Shown one piece after another: positions 8,480-17,576 of a stretch of 64,000 nucleotides of DNA; position 1 is the stretch's first letter; each line of letters starts with the position of its first letter. The position numbers and the translations under genes are program-made. The notes below the pieces were generated by a model, which was given only the letters and a program-made list of their open reading frames with translations, did no database searches and had not been told where the DNA came from. The DNA comes from JAIYCX01 sp964353175 (lineage in GTDB: Bacteria > Bdellovibrionota_C > UBA2361 > SZUA-149 > DAOLCO01): positions 12,760 through 76,759 of the forward strand of contig CAYGUX010000012.1 of assembly GCA_964353175.1 (NCBI GenBank). Reading direction: 5' to 3'.

Positions 8480-9916
8480 TTACTGGGATAGCATTGTACT
8501 ATTAGCAACATTCTGAAAATGCTCAAACGTAAACAAGGCGCGTTTTAAATATCTCTCATCGATCTTATTAGCATGACCTAAGTCATCTGCCAGCGGTAAA
8601 TCTGTTCTTAAAGGATCTACATACTTGCCTTTATCATAAAGACTAAAATGAAGATGAGGCCCCGTAGCCAAACCAGTCATTCCCACTGCACCAATTACAT
8701 CCCCCTTATTTACCCTACTACCCCTTTTTAAACCTGAAGAAATTTTAGACAAATGTGAATACCCTGTTGTAAATCTATCTGAGTGGCGAATTTCTAAGAT
8801 AATACCATGCCCACCCTTTCGACCAGCAAATTCAACCACACCTGAAGCAACAGTACGCACCGGAGTACCCTTAGGCGCGGAGAAGTCCACTCCATGGTGC
8901 GGTCTCTTAATTTTCAATACCGGATGAAACCTAGCGGTTGAAAAGTAACTAGATATCCTGGAAAACTTTAGAGGGTATCTTAAAAAAGTATTTCCTATCT
9001 CTTGTCCCTTCTCGTTAAAATACCTAGCTTTACCGTCTGCTCCAACATACCTTAATGCTATTAAGTGTTGTCCCTTAACCTCAAGAGCGGCCCCAAGAAT
9101 TGGTCCGGGAACCGTTTTTCCGCCATCTTTAACTTCATGCTCATGAAATATCAGGGTAAACCTATCTCCCTTTCTAAAGTCTCTATGAAAAGACACCCTA
9201 TCACTAAAGATATCCACCAAATCATCCACCATATCGTAAGAAAGGCCTTGCTTACTGGCTGAAGCAGCAAAAGAACTCTCGATAGAGCCGACAACAATCC
9301 TTTCCTTAGTAATAGATGTAAATGGGCTTATCCTAGCCCTATAGATCCCCTCTGACTGCCTAGTTATTTTGAGCTCAGAACTAGAATCAAGCTCCGTGAC
9401 TAACTCCTCTATACCTTGCTTTAAATCATAGGTAATACCAACCTTAGCACCAGCCTTTAAAAGTGATTTACCATTTAACTCTTCCTTTAAAGAAACCAAT
9501 GCCTCGTCAATTGGACGGATCATTTCATTTGAAAAACCTAAGTCACTAAGTAGTCCTCCTAGTACTTGATTCTGAGTTATGGTAGTTTGAATAGTTGCCT
9601 TCTCTGAAATGCCTAATGAATCTGAATATGCTTCAAGTGGAATTTCAGGTTGCAATAAATATAGATAAGGGCCTTCATTACTTGTAGTACTTGATAAAGT
9701 AATATCTCCAGGTATCAGTTTCGAAATGTTGAAATCCAAGTCTCTAGGCAAAGACCAATACAAAATTAAAACCAATAGAACTAGAGCTAAGCCACTTTTA
9801 AATAGTGTTTTCCTCCGACCACTCTCTACATGCTCTATGGCATCTAAGACCGGAGGACTTTGTTCACTAACTAAGGAGCGCTTATAATTTTTCCACTCGG
9901 GTTTTAAATTACTCAT
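8480..9916 (-). CDS. M23 family murein DD-endopeptidase, MepM-like
   Basis: 478 codons: an N-terminal membrane anchor (GLALVLLVLILYWSL), a LysM/OapA-like region, a Csd3-type N domain and a C-terminal lytic M23 domain with zinc ligands in HHGVDFSAPKGTPV and GPHLHFSLYDKG. It cuts peptide cross-links in peptidoglycan during wall growth. Located 19 nt upstream of rlmD on the same strand and divergent from ruvX-mltG. Confidence 0.92.
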   Translation of the reverse strand: MSNLKPEWKNYKRSLVSEQSPPVLDAIEHVESGRRKTLFKSGLALVLLVLILYWSLPRDLDFNISKLIPGDITLSSTTSNEGPYLYLLQPEIPLEAYSDSLGISEKATIQTTITQNQVLGGLLSDLGFSNEMIRPIDEALVSLKEELNGKSLLKAGAKVGITYDLKQGIEELVTELDSSSELKITRQSEGIYRARISPFTSITKERIVVGSIESSFAASASKQGLSYDMVDDLVDIFSDRVSFHRDFRKGDRFTLIFHEHEVKDGGKTVPGPILGAALEVKGQHLIALRYVGADGKARYFNEKGQEIGNTFLRYPLKFSRISSYFSTARFHPVLKIKRPHHGVDFSAPKGTPVRTVASGVVEFAGRKGGHGIILEIRHSDRFTTGYSHLSKISSGLKRGSRVNKGDVIGAVGMTGLATGPHLHFSLYDKGKYVDPLRTDLPLADDLGHANKIDERYLKRALFTFEHFQNVANSTMLSQ

Positions 9917-10193
9917 CTGTAAGTCTAAGCAACATTATAATAAATAGAAGGTTAAAATCCAGATACCAAGGTAAAATAGTGGGAATAAGAATCCCCCGCA
10001 ACAAAATGCCAACAACCATCGCATCAACTCCACACCAACTCTATTGTTAATTAATAGAGTGCCCCTCACTATTTGGCCTATATATAAGCTTTCAATTATG
10101 ACGTAATGGCATTAAAATCAATTAGCAGTAGATTTAAACAATACGCACTAAGCATCCATCGGGATCTTCACAATCTAAAGTCAAGGTAAGCCA

Positions 10194-10670
10194 TTGAATT
10201 ACAAGCGAATTATTGCAGTTGATCTAGGTAGTAAGCGAGTTGGACTCGCCATTTCTGATGAATTAAATATATGCGCGCCCTTTACAGACTCTATACTCGT
10301 AAAAGGTTCGCTAAGTACAACCGCAAGTGCTACGCTAGATTGGTACAACAACTACACCAAGAACCCGAGCGTAGTCCAGACTATTCTAGTCGGAAACCCC
10401 CTGCACCTAAGCGGAGAGGAGAGCAAACGTAGTGAAATCTCTAAAAGTTTTTGCCAAAAGCTAGAAATAGAACTAAAAGCTAGAGGTTGGGATAAAGATA
10501 CGGGAGTACTACTTTGGGATGAGCGACTGACCTCCGAAGAATCAGAAGCGATCATAAAGGAGACTAACAAAAGAGGAATTAAGGGGGAGAATAGAAAGGA
10601 GCTAAAGGATCAGATTTCAGCCGCTCTAATTCTACAATCCTATCTCTCTTCCCATACCTTTCCCAAATAG
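10194..10670 (+). CDS. ruvX: RuvX/YqgF putative pre-16S rRNA nuclease
   Basis: 158 codons from a TTG start with AAGG seven nt upstream. RNase H-like fold motifs are present: AVDLGSKRVGLAISD, VGNPLHLSGEESKRS and the acidic LWDERLTSEES. The family matures the 5' end of 16S rRNA and was earlier proposed as a Holliday-junction resolvase. mltG follows 63 nt later, a pairing common in proteobacteria. Confidence 0.9.
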   Translation: MNYKRIIAVDLGSKRVGLAISDELNICAPFTDSILVKGSLSTTASATLDWYNNYTKNPSVVQTILVGNPLHLSGEESKRSEISKSFCQKLEIELKARGWDKDTGVLLWDERLTSEESEAIIKETNKRGIKGENRKELKDQISAALILQSYLSSHTFPK

Positions 10671-10733
10671 AAATTGGATGTAAAAATTCGATAGTTTTCA
10701 GAAGAATCACAAAAGGACGACCGATAGACTTTC

Positions 10734-11765
10734 ATGCTTAGAATAATCAAACTAATAGGGCGTATCGCTCCATACTACCTAGCCATAAGCATACCGATAT
10801 TTCTTATTTTGCTCTTAAGTAACCTTCTCTTCTTACGTCCAATCGATAGAGACTCTAAAGAAAGAATTAGTTTTGAAATTACAGAAGAGTCAAAAAAAGA
10901 TGTAATCGCAAACATTTTAAAGAATCAAGGTCTAGCCAGAAGTTCTTATGCCCTATCCTTCATGATAAAAAGAACGGAAAGTCAAAAAGAGAAAGAACTC
11001 GTTCTAACTCCAGGTGAATACGAACTGAGCCCCACCTTAAGTCCTAAACAATTAGCCGAGTCTCTCTGGGACTTGCAGAAAATAAGCAGAACTTTTGCTA
11101 TTAAAGCAGGAGATAGCTACATAGATGTTGCTAAGAATATCGACAGCTCCGGTTTGTTTAAAACCGAGGAGGTATTGAGTGCCATGTCGCAAAGAGCATT
11201 ACTAATCAAGCTTAGACTCAGTGCAGGAATTCCAGAAGGATACTTCCTACCAGGTTCCTACACCTTTACTAAACCCATTAAAGCGGAAGAAGTAATAGAA
11301 TCTCTTATCAAATCAAGTCAGGCTGAAATAAATAAAATGATCCCTACTTTCGAGTCAAGAGTAAGAGACTTAAAGCTGGATCGATACCAAGTCCTGACCT
11401 TAGCCTCTCTACTGGAAAAAGAAGGACTAGGTGAGGATGAAAAGAAAAACTTTGCTTCCCTCCTACTAAATAGACTCACCCTTGAAATGCCTCTTGAGAG
11501 CCTACCATCTCTAAACTATGGCATAAATGTACTTAGAAGTACCAATAATCCACTTACAGATGCTGACAAGGCTAACCCCAACCCTTACAACACCTTTATT
11601 CGGCCTAGACTACCTGCAACTCCTATTTGCACTCCGACCATCGCATCTATACGTGCAGTCCTTTATCCTAGTGATTCCACTTACATATATTTCAAAAGGG
11701 ATTCAAAAGAAGGCCTAACTTACTATTCCAATAAAATAAACTTACAGCAAGATATTCCAGGATAA
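10734..11765 (+). CDS. mltG: Endolytic murein transglycosylase MltG
   Basis: 343 codons, N-terminal membrane anchor (about residues 13-33), LysM-like region and YceG domain with the catalytic Glu in LASLLEKEG and the family's closing block (RPRLPATPICTPTIASIRAVL). It cleaves nascent glycan strands and sets their length. The usual LPPGPI is changed to LPATPI, a mild deviation. Same direction as ruvX. Confidence 0.9.
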   Translation: MLRIIKLIGRIAPYYLAISIPIFLILLLSNLLFLRPIDRDSKERISFEITEESKKDVIANILKNQGLARSSYALSFMIKRTESQKEKELVLTPGEYELSPTLSPKQLAESLWDLQKISRTFAIKAGDSYIDVAKNIDSSGLFKTEEVLSAMSQRALLIKLRLSAGIPEGYFLPGSYTFTKPIKAEEVIESLIKSSQAEINKMIPTFESRVRDLKLDRYQVLTLASLLEKEGLGEDEKKNFASLLLNRLTLEMPLESLPSLNYGINVLRSTNNPLTDADKANPNPYNTFIRPRLPATPICTPTIASIRAVLYPSDSTYIYFKRDSKEGLTYYSNKINLQQDIPG

Positions 11766-11796
11766 GGAACTCACTCTTTTTGGCATAACAATATAA

Positions 11797-13941
11797 ATGG
11801 AAGCAAAAAAGATCCTATTTAGACATTTTGTACGATCAGGCATTGAGAAAATTTCTCTAGTAACTTTTAGCCTATTTTTATCCGTAAGCATTCTTCTACT
11901 TACCCTAAGTGCATCTCACGAAGGCTTACTTAGCCCAGAAGTATATAAGCACAGGTTATACTTATATATAAGCATCTTTATCAGTCTTATCTACTACCTA
12001 CTATCCGTCTTAAAAGTTTCGCGCAAACATACCACGGTAAGTGCTGCCTCTGAGTTAGACAAAGAACTAAATACGAAAGATCGATTCTCTAGTTTAAACA
12101 GTACTAATATGTATGGTAGGAAGCTAGATGGTCGGAAGATGCAGACTACTAATACCAAAGAATCAGAAGTCATCTCAAACTTCATAGAAAAACAACTAGA
12201 AGACATTCAAGAAAAAGAAGGGCCATGGAATACTTCATATATAAGACTAAAGACATTTTGCCTGCTGCTCACACCTTTTCTCATCTTTATAATTGGCTCT
12301 ATGTGGATTTCCAAATTAGTATATGAAAATGAAGAGATCTTTCTAAGTGAAAACAAAAGCATAATCGATGAATTAGAGGGCATATTAGCTACCGAAGAAA
12401 AAAGCTTATCAAAGAAAGAAATCAAAACCACTAAGAACTTAATTGCCCAACTAAAATCACACTCGACTGAAAGCCCAGCAGTAGAAAACGCTTCGCTCCT
12501 CCTAGAGGAAGAATTGTCCTCCTCAGAAGCCTCTAATAATAAATCAAACGAGGAGTCAGACGATCTAACGACTCCGGACAATATAAATCCTCAAAGCGCT
12601 GAGGAAAAAAATCCAGCAGCTCAAAACGATACGCAAGAACAAAAAGGCGCTCAGGACAAGAAAGAAAACGAATCAGGAAAAGAAGATCCCAACAGTAAGT
12701 CCGGTGAAGGTAAAAACGAAAACGGTAATACTGACAAGAAAAACGACCAAGGTGATAAAGAAAGTCAAAATCCAAGTTCTGACACGAAAGAAGATCAGAA
12801 TGGGAAAGAAGGTGAGAATGACGGAGCTGAGGATGAAAGCGCAGAGAATAAAGGTCAAAGCAAAGATCAAAGCGACAAAAAAAGCGATGAACAGAAAGAC
12901 AATCAAAGCGGCCAAAAAGAGAATGGGAAGGAAGATAAAAAAGATACTGACATTCAAAACTCACAAGAAGACTCGCAAAGTGGCGACGGACAGGGCTCAG
13001 GTAAGGATGGGCAATCTGAGTCTGGAAATAAAGAAGATTCAAAACCCTCCAAAGATGAAAAGGGAGATCCTTCCGATAAAACAGATGAGCAAGGAAATGC
13101 CTCAAGTGGGAATAAGAAAGAAGGCATGAATAAAAATGACAAGGAATCTAAAGACGACAAAGAAGATCAGCACAACTCTCCCTCTAAGCCGCAAGCAGAT
13201 GGAAAAGGAAAAGAATCTTTAGAAGGAAAAAAGGATCAAGCAGCTCAAGATGGAAAAGACGAACAAAAAGACGCTAAAAAAGATTCTAATGCAAGAGAAG
13301 ATCTTAAGAAAACCATAGAAAAGATAAAAGAAAAGAACGACAAAGATAGCTCAGATAAGAGTGGGGCGGACGATGCTTCTAAAGATAAAAATGAGGTAAA
13401 GAAGGGTGAGGAAGGCAAACAGGAAAACGGCGAAGATAAAAATAAAGGTGATAATAAAGAGCAGGGGAAAGACAAGGAACAAGAAAAAGAAAAAGCTGGT
13501 AAAAAAGCTGGAATTCCAAAGTCTGGAGAAGATAAAAAAGATGCAAAAGATAAAGAAGGGGAATCAGGAGACTCAAATTCTCCTAGCTCATCTCACCTGC
13601 CTGCAAAAAAAGATCAAAATAAAGAACCAGAAGGTAAACCCAAAAGTGGTTCATCCGATAAAGGCGTGGCACCCCAGAACGCAAGTGGAGGAGAGAATCA
13701 AGACGAAAACCATCCATCCGCACCAATAGATATTTCTAAATCCACCCTAGAAGAAATGAAAATTACTGGCGAAGATTCTGAAGACAAGGCCCAAGGCGAA
13801 AAAATTGGCTCTAAAGAAGAAATTGAAGCTAGTGGAGGAGCTGAAGAGAGTATAGACTTAAAAGACTTTAAAAAGCCAGAACTAACTAGTTCAAAACTAA
13901 ACCAAAAAGTACCATTAGAATACAGAGATAGGATAAGATAA
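11797..13941 (+). CDS. Membrane protein with a very long Lys/Asp/Glu/Ser/Gln-rich tail, first gene of MoxR/VWA operon
   Basis: 714 codons. Residues 1-180 hold three hydrophobic segments; a short coiled-coil-like stretch follows (about 190-240), and residues 250-690 are almost pure charged low-complexity sequence (KKDAKDKEGE-type repeats) with hardly any hydrophobic residue. The periplasmic or cytoplasmic side of the tail is not certain. It starts 31 nt after mltG and ends 4 nt before moxR, so it leads the MoxR operon. The N-terminus is reminiscent of DUF4175-type proteins found with MoxR/DUF58 genes; I cannot assign a function. Overlapping frames here are by-products of the A-rich composition. 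Confidence 0.8.
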   Translation: MEAKKILFRHFVRSGIEKISLVTFSLFLSVSILLLTLSASHEGLLSPEVYKHRLYLYISIFISLIYYLLSVLKVSRKHTTVSAASELDKELNTKDRFSSLNSTNMYGRKLDGRKMQTTNTKESEVISNFIEKQLEDIQEKEGPWNTSYIRLKTFCLLLTPFLIFIIGSMWISKLVYENEEIFLSENKSIIDELEGILATEEKSLSKKEIKTTKNLIAQLKSHSTESPAVENASLLLEEELSSSEASNNKSNEESDDLTTPDNINPQSAEEKNPAAQNDTQEQKGAQDKKENESGKEDPNSKSGEGKNENGNTDKKNDQGDKESQNPSSDTKEDQNGKEGENDGAEDESAENKGQSKDQSDKKSDEQKDNQSGQKENGKEDKKDTDIQNSQEDSQSGDGQGSGKDGQSESGNKEDSKPSKDEKGDPSDKTDEQGNASSGNKKEGMNKNDKESKDDKEDQHNSPSKPQADGKGKESLEGKKDQAAQDGKDEQKDAKKDSNAREDLKKTIEKIKEKNDKDSSDKSGADDASKDKNEVKKGEEGKQENGEDKNKGDNKEQGKDKEQEKEKAGKKAGIPKSGEDKKDAKDKEGESGDSNSPSSSHLPAKKDQNKEPEGKPKSGSSDKGVAPQNASGGENQDENHPSAPIDISKSTLEEMKITGEDSEDKAQGEKIGSKEEIEASGGAEESIDLKDFKKPELTSSKLNQKVPLEYRDRIR

Positions 13942-13945
13942 GTTC

Positions 13946-14953
13946 ATGAGTTCAACACAAATTTCAAATATGCCGGTGGATATAGCTATAAAAGAATTTA
14001 ATTCTATTTTTTTGAAGCTTCACTCAGAAGTTAAAAAAGCTATTGTTGGACAAGAACTTACCGTACCACTAAGCCTCACGGCTTTATTCGCGGGAGGCCA
14101 CTTACTTTTAGAAGGTGCTCCAGGAGTAGGAAAAACCTTATTGGTTAGAAGTATGTCTAAAGTATTAGGCCTTCAATTCCAGAGAATACAGTTCACTTCA
14201 GATCTGATGCCCTCTGATATTACAGGAACACAAATCATTTCAGAATCAGCCAGTGGTCATAGGGAGTTTGAATTTAAACAAGGTCCTATTTTTACACAAC
14301 TACTACTTGCAGATGAAATCAATAGAGCTGGACCCAAAACACAATCAGCTCTTCTTGAGGCAATGGAGGAGAAACAAGTTACCGTACTCGGCACAACTCA
14401 CATACTACCAAAACCCTTCTTTGTTCTAGCTACACAAAATCCTATTGAGCTTGAAGGCACATACCCTCTACCAGAAGCGCAATTAGATAGATTTATGTTT
14501 AAACTCATAATTCCTTCCCCGAACTCAGATGAATTAAAAGAGATCCTAGATAGGACAACTGGCAGTGAATCTCCTTCTTTGAGCCAAGTAATCCCAATAG
14601 GAAGAGAAGTAGAAACCATTCAAGGACTACAGAACTTAGTAAGAAAAGTAGTCTTATCAACTGCTGTAAAGGACTATCTAGTTGGGATTCTATCCGCACT
14701 TAATCCTGAGAATTCTCACTCTCCAAAAGTTACTCGACAATATGTGAGATTTGCTCCTGGGCCTAGAGGCGCTCAAGCAATAATCCTTGGATCAAAAGTA
14801 ATGGCGCTTATGGATAAGCGAATGAATGTATCCATAGAAGACATCAAACAGATACTTCTACCAGCTCTAAGACATCGTTTAGTATTACAATTTCAAGCAG
14901 AAGCAGATGGGATTAGCAGTGATCAAATCATTAAAGAAGTAGCAAGAATTTAG
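13946..14953 (+). CDS. MoxR-type AAA+ ATPase
   Basis: 335 codons with Walker A GAPGVGKT, Walker B LLLADEINRA, sensor block LATQNPIELEGTYPLPEAQLDRFMF and the family's TKSALLEAMEEKQV-like stretch. MoxR proteins act as chaperones that load metals or remodel partners containing von Willebrand (VWA) domains. Here it precedes a DUF58 protein and two VWA membrane proteins in a tightly spaced operon. Confidence 0.95.
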   Translation: MSSTQISNMPVDIAIKEFNSIFLKLHSEVKKAIVGQELTVPLSLTALFAGGHLLLEGAPGVGKTLLVRSMSKVLGLQFQRIQFTSDLMPSDITGTQIISESASGHREFEFKQGPIFTQLLLADEINRAGPKTQSALLEAMEEKQVTVLGTTHILPKPFFVLATQNPIELEGTYPLPEAQLDRFMFKLIIPSPNSDELKEILDRTTGSESPSLSQVIPIGREVETIQGLQNLVRKVVLSTAVKDYLVGILSALNPENSHSPKVTRQYVRFAPGPRGAQAIILGSKVMALMDKRMNVSIEDIKQILLPALRHRLVLQFQAEADGISSDQIIKEVARI

Positions 14954-14967
14954 AAAAGGCCTAATTA

Positions 14968-15816
14968 ATGGCGATACTTTCCGCAGAAGAACTTTCTGCC
15001 TTAGACAAACTTCAGATAAATTCTAGAAGAGCAGTATTAGGCAAAAGACAGGGAATACATAAGTCTAATAAAAGAGGCTCTGGTTTAGAATTTTCTGAAT
15101 TTAAACAATACACACCAGGAGATGATTTCAGATCAATCGACTGGAATACAAGTGCACGCACTGACAAACTATATTCAAAACTCTTCAGGGAAGAACAAGA
15201 CCTAACCCTAGTAATAGTATTAGATCTTTCGAAGTCCTTAAATATAGGCCAAAGTGCCGCTATGGCTAAAAAACTAGCTTTAAGTCTAGCCTACGTCACG
15301 CTTAAATCTGGGGACAAAGTAACTCTAATCATACCGGGTGGCAAACAGACCAAAGCAAGCTCAAAGGCCAGCAGTTTTCACATAATGGAAAAACTACTTG
15401 AAGGAGAGGAAGAAACTAGGCATGAAGACATATCTGCTTCGATAAGACTGGCCTTAGCCCAGAATCGATTACCTGGTAAAGTTGTTATAATCTCTGATTA
15501 TCTATTCGACTTAAAAAACATCGAAAGTAGTCTATTATATATTTCTAGTAAAAACTTTCAAGCAACTCTCATAGGCATAGATTATGAGAATGAATCGGGA
15601 AATGGTATTTTTACAGACTCCGAAACAGGTGAAGAGTTAGAGCGAGATATTTCAGAAGAAGACCAAAAAGATATTGAAAGAATGAAGTTCCTTCACTTTC
15701 AAGAACTAGAGCGCCTAGCTCATTTTTACAACTCAGACTATATTCCCGTCTCTAGAAATGCAAAAATTTTAGACGTGGTTTATTCAAAGCTCATAAATAA
15801 TAAGGTTTTATCCTAA
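14968..15816 (+). CDS. DUF58 protein (VWA-like)
   Basis: 282 codons, soluble. It carries the DUF58 signature YTPGDDFRSIDWNTSART followed by a VWA-like core with LVIVLDLSKSL. Regular partner of MoxR ATPases. Its stop overlaps the start of the next gene (TAATG), indicating coupled translation. Confidence 0.92.
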   Translation: MAILSAEELSALDKLQINSRRAVLGKRQGIHKSNKRGSGLEFSEFKQYTPGDDFRSIDWNTSARTDKLYSKLFREEQDLTLVIVLDLSKSLNIGQSAAMAKKLALSLAYVTLKSGDKVTLIIPGGKQTKASSKASSFHIMEKLLEGEEETRHEDISASIRLALAQNRLPGKVVIISDYLFDLKNIESSLLYISSKNFQATLIGIDYENESGNGIFTDSETGEELERDISEEDQKDIERMKFLHFQELERLAHFYNSDYIPVSRNAKILDVVYSKLINNKVLS

Positions 15817-17576
15817 TGAGCGTGTTCCTACCGATTTTTTCTGCCTTACTCTCTATTGGATTAATTTTTTATTCATATAAGAATAGAAAATCTGCTACAA
15901 GTAAGATTCTACCAAGTCTATTTTTTCTAAAACAACTAGCCCCCAAAGCCCCTAAAAGTAGGAAAAGGAAACTTCCTTTTAGGTTCTTCTTAGAACTACT
16001 TTTTATCAGCATCATCTCAAGCATACTACTACTAGCCAATGACCTAAGTAATCAAAAAAAATATAGGCTCATCCTAGACGTCTCCCAAAGTATGGAAGCT
16101 GAAACAAATGGCTCAAGCCGATTTAAATTAGCTAAAGCAGACTTACTGCACTTTATATCTACTCAAGATTCATCCACTCAATATTATTTTGAAACAACTC
16201 CATCGAATAAACAAACTAATGATTTATTAAATCGCTCAGAATTGGAACAAATAATAAACGAAACCCAGACTATTCCACTTCCAGATGAATTCTCTAGCTT
16301 AGGTGAACTTGAAACAACCTTTGATGAGTCGATAGTATTTACAGATAAAAAAATATCAGGTTCTTCGCTTACTCAGAAAAGAAATTACCACAGCCCTGAA
16401 TCAAATCTAGCTTTAATCTCGGTAAAGACTCCAAGTAGAAAGGATCTCAAATATTTAAACGTACATTATTTTTTCTCAGGTAGCGGGTCTAACTCCTTTG
16501 ACCTAAGCATCAAAGAACTAAGTAGCAATAAGACTATACACAAAGAGAAAGTAGAGGTCCTTTCGCCAGGTCGCGGGAATGTAAGTATCCAACTAAACGA
16601 TAACTTATCAAAAAACTCCTACTACCAAATAAATATTTCAGACTCCCTACAAATTGACTCTATTAAAACTGATAATAAAATCTTTCTCTCTCCTACAGAA
16701 GAAGAGAGCCAAGACATTCTACTAATCAGCCCCAACAATACTGGCTCATATAATTTAAACAGCATTAAGGCTCTTGTTTCTGGGCCAGCTAAACTAATTT
16801 CTGAAGAAGAGTACCAAGCTCTCTCAAAGGATATAAAAGAAGCATCTCCCCTTCAAGTCTTCTATAAAACTCCTATGCCCAAGGATATCTTAGCACCTAC
16901 TTTAATAATACTGCCCTCTACAAACTCCAGCCTACTAGATATTAAAGGCATCATCCCATCACCTCAAATCTCCTCTTGGAATGAATCAAGTCAGATTACT
17001 AGGTATATTAGTTTTGAAAACTTAAAACTACTCTCTGCAATAAGTTTTAAAGAAGCCTTCTGGGGGAATCCCATTATTAGAGTCAATGGCTCTGTCAGCC
17101 TAATAGAAGGGCAAATTAACGGCTTTCCAGTGATTGCTTCTGGAATCGAGCTACTACCTTTCGAAGGTAAAGACAGCCCAAGTGCTAGTATTTTAATGCT
17201 TAACATATTAAAGAAACTAGACGGAACAAATAAACAAGACACTGCTGAACCTCTTAGTCTAAACGCAGGGGATACTGCGATCGAACTTCTTAGCAAAAAA
17301 CCATATACACTCTCTCAAAGCCTACCAAGTGGTATTTACGAGATTAATAGAAGTTCTGAGCAAAATAAAAATCAAAAACATATAGAAATAAGCAATGATT
17401 TTAATCTTGAAGAGTCAGATACAAGAACTTTAAACGAAGAGATTGTTACAATAAAAAAAGGCATCTCGAAGCCAAAAATATTTGAAACAGATCTTCTATT
17501 TAATCTTTCAATACTCGCTCTTGCCATTCTTGGACTTGATCTCCTACTAATATTAATATTAGGGAGGGAAATATGA
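15816..17576 (+). CDS. BatA-type membrane protein with VWA domain
   Basis: 586 codons. N-terminal BatA-type segment with two membrane helices (residues about 1-20 and 50-70) around the basic block KAPKSRKRKLP, then a VWA-like domain with a metal-site motif LDVSQSMEAE, a large beta-rich periplasmic region and a closing helix (NLSILALAILGLDLLLILIL). Overlaps both neighbours by 1 and 4 nt. Probably the membrane partner worked on by MoxR. Confidence 0.85.
   Translation: MSVFLPIFSALLSIGLIFYSYKNRKSATSKILPSLFFLKQLAPKAPKSRKRKLPFRFFLELLFISIISSILLLANDLSNQKKYRLILDVSQSMEAETNGSSRFKLAKADLLHFISTQDSSTQYYFETTPSNKQTNDLLNRSELEQIINETQTIPLPDEFSSLGELETTFDESIVFTDKKISGSSLTQKRNYHSPESNLALISVKTPSRKDLKYLNVHYFFSGSGSNSFDLSIKELSSNKTIHKEKVEVLSPGRGNVSIQLNDNLSKNSYYQINISDSLQIDSIKTDNKIFLSPTEEESQDILLISPNNTGSYNLNSIKALVSGPAKLISEEEYQALSKDIKEASPLQVFYKTPMPKDILAPTLIILPSTNSSLLDIKGIIPSPQISSWNESSQITRYISFENLKLLSAISFKEAFWGNPIIRVNGSVSLIEGQINGFPVIASGIELLPFEGKDSPSASILMLNILKKLDGTNKQDTAEPLSLNAGDTAIELLSKKPYTLSQSLPSGIYEINRSSEQNKNQKHIEISNDFNLEESDTRTLNEEIVTIKKGISKPKIFETDLLFNLSILALAILGLDLLLILILGREI

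Noticed and set aside
12533..13729. Several long frames on both strands inside 11797-13941
   Set aside because: By-products of the A/G-rich low-complexity coding sequence; no ribosome-binding sites or recognisable proteins.
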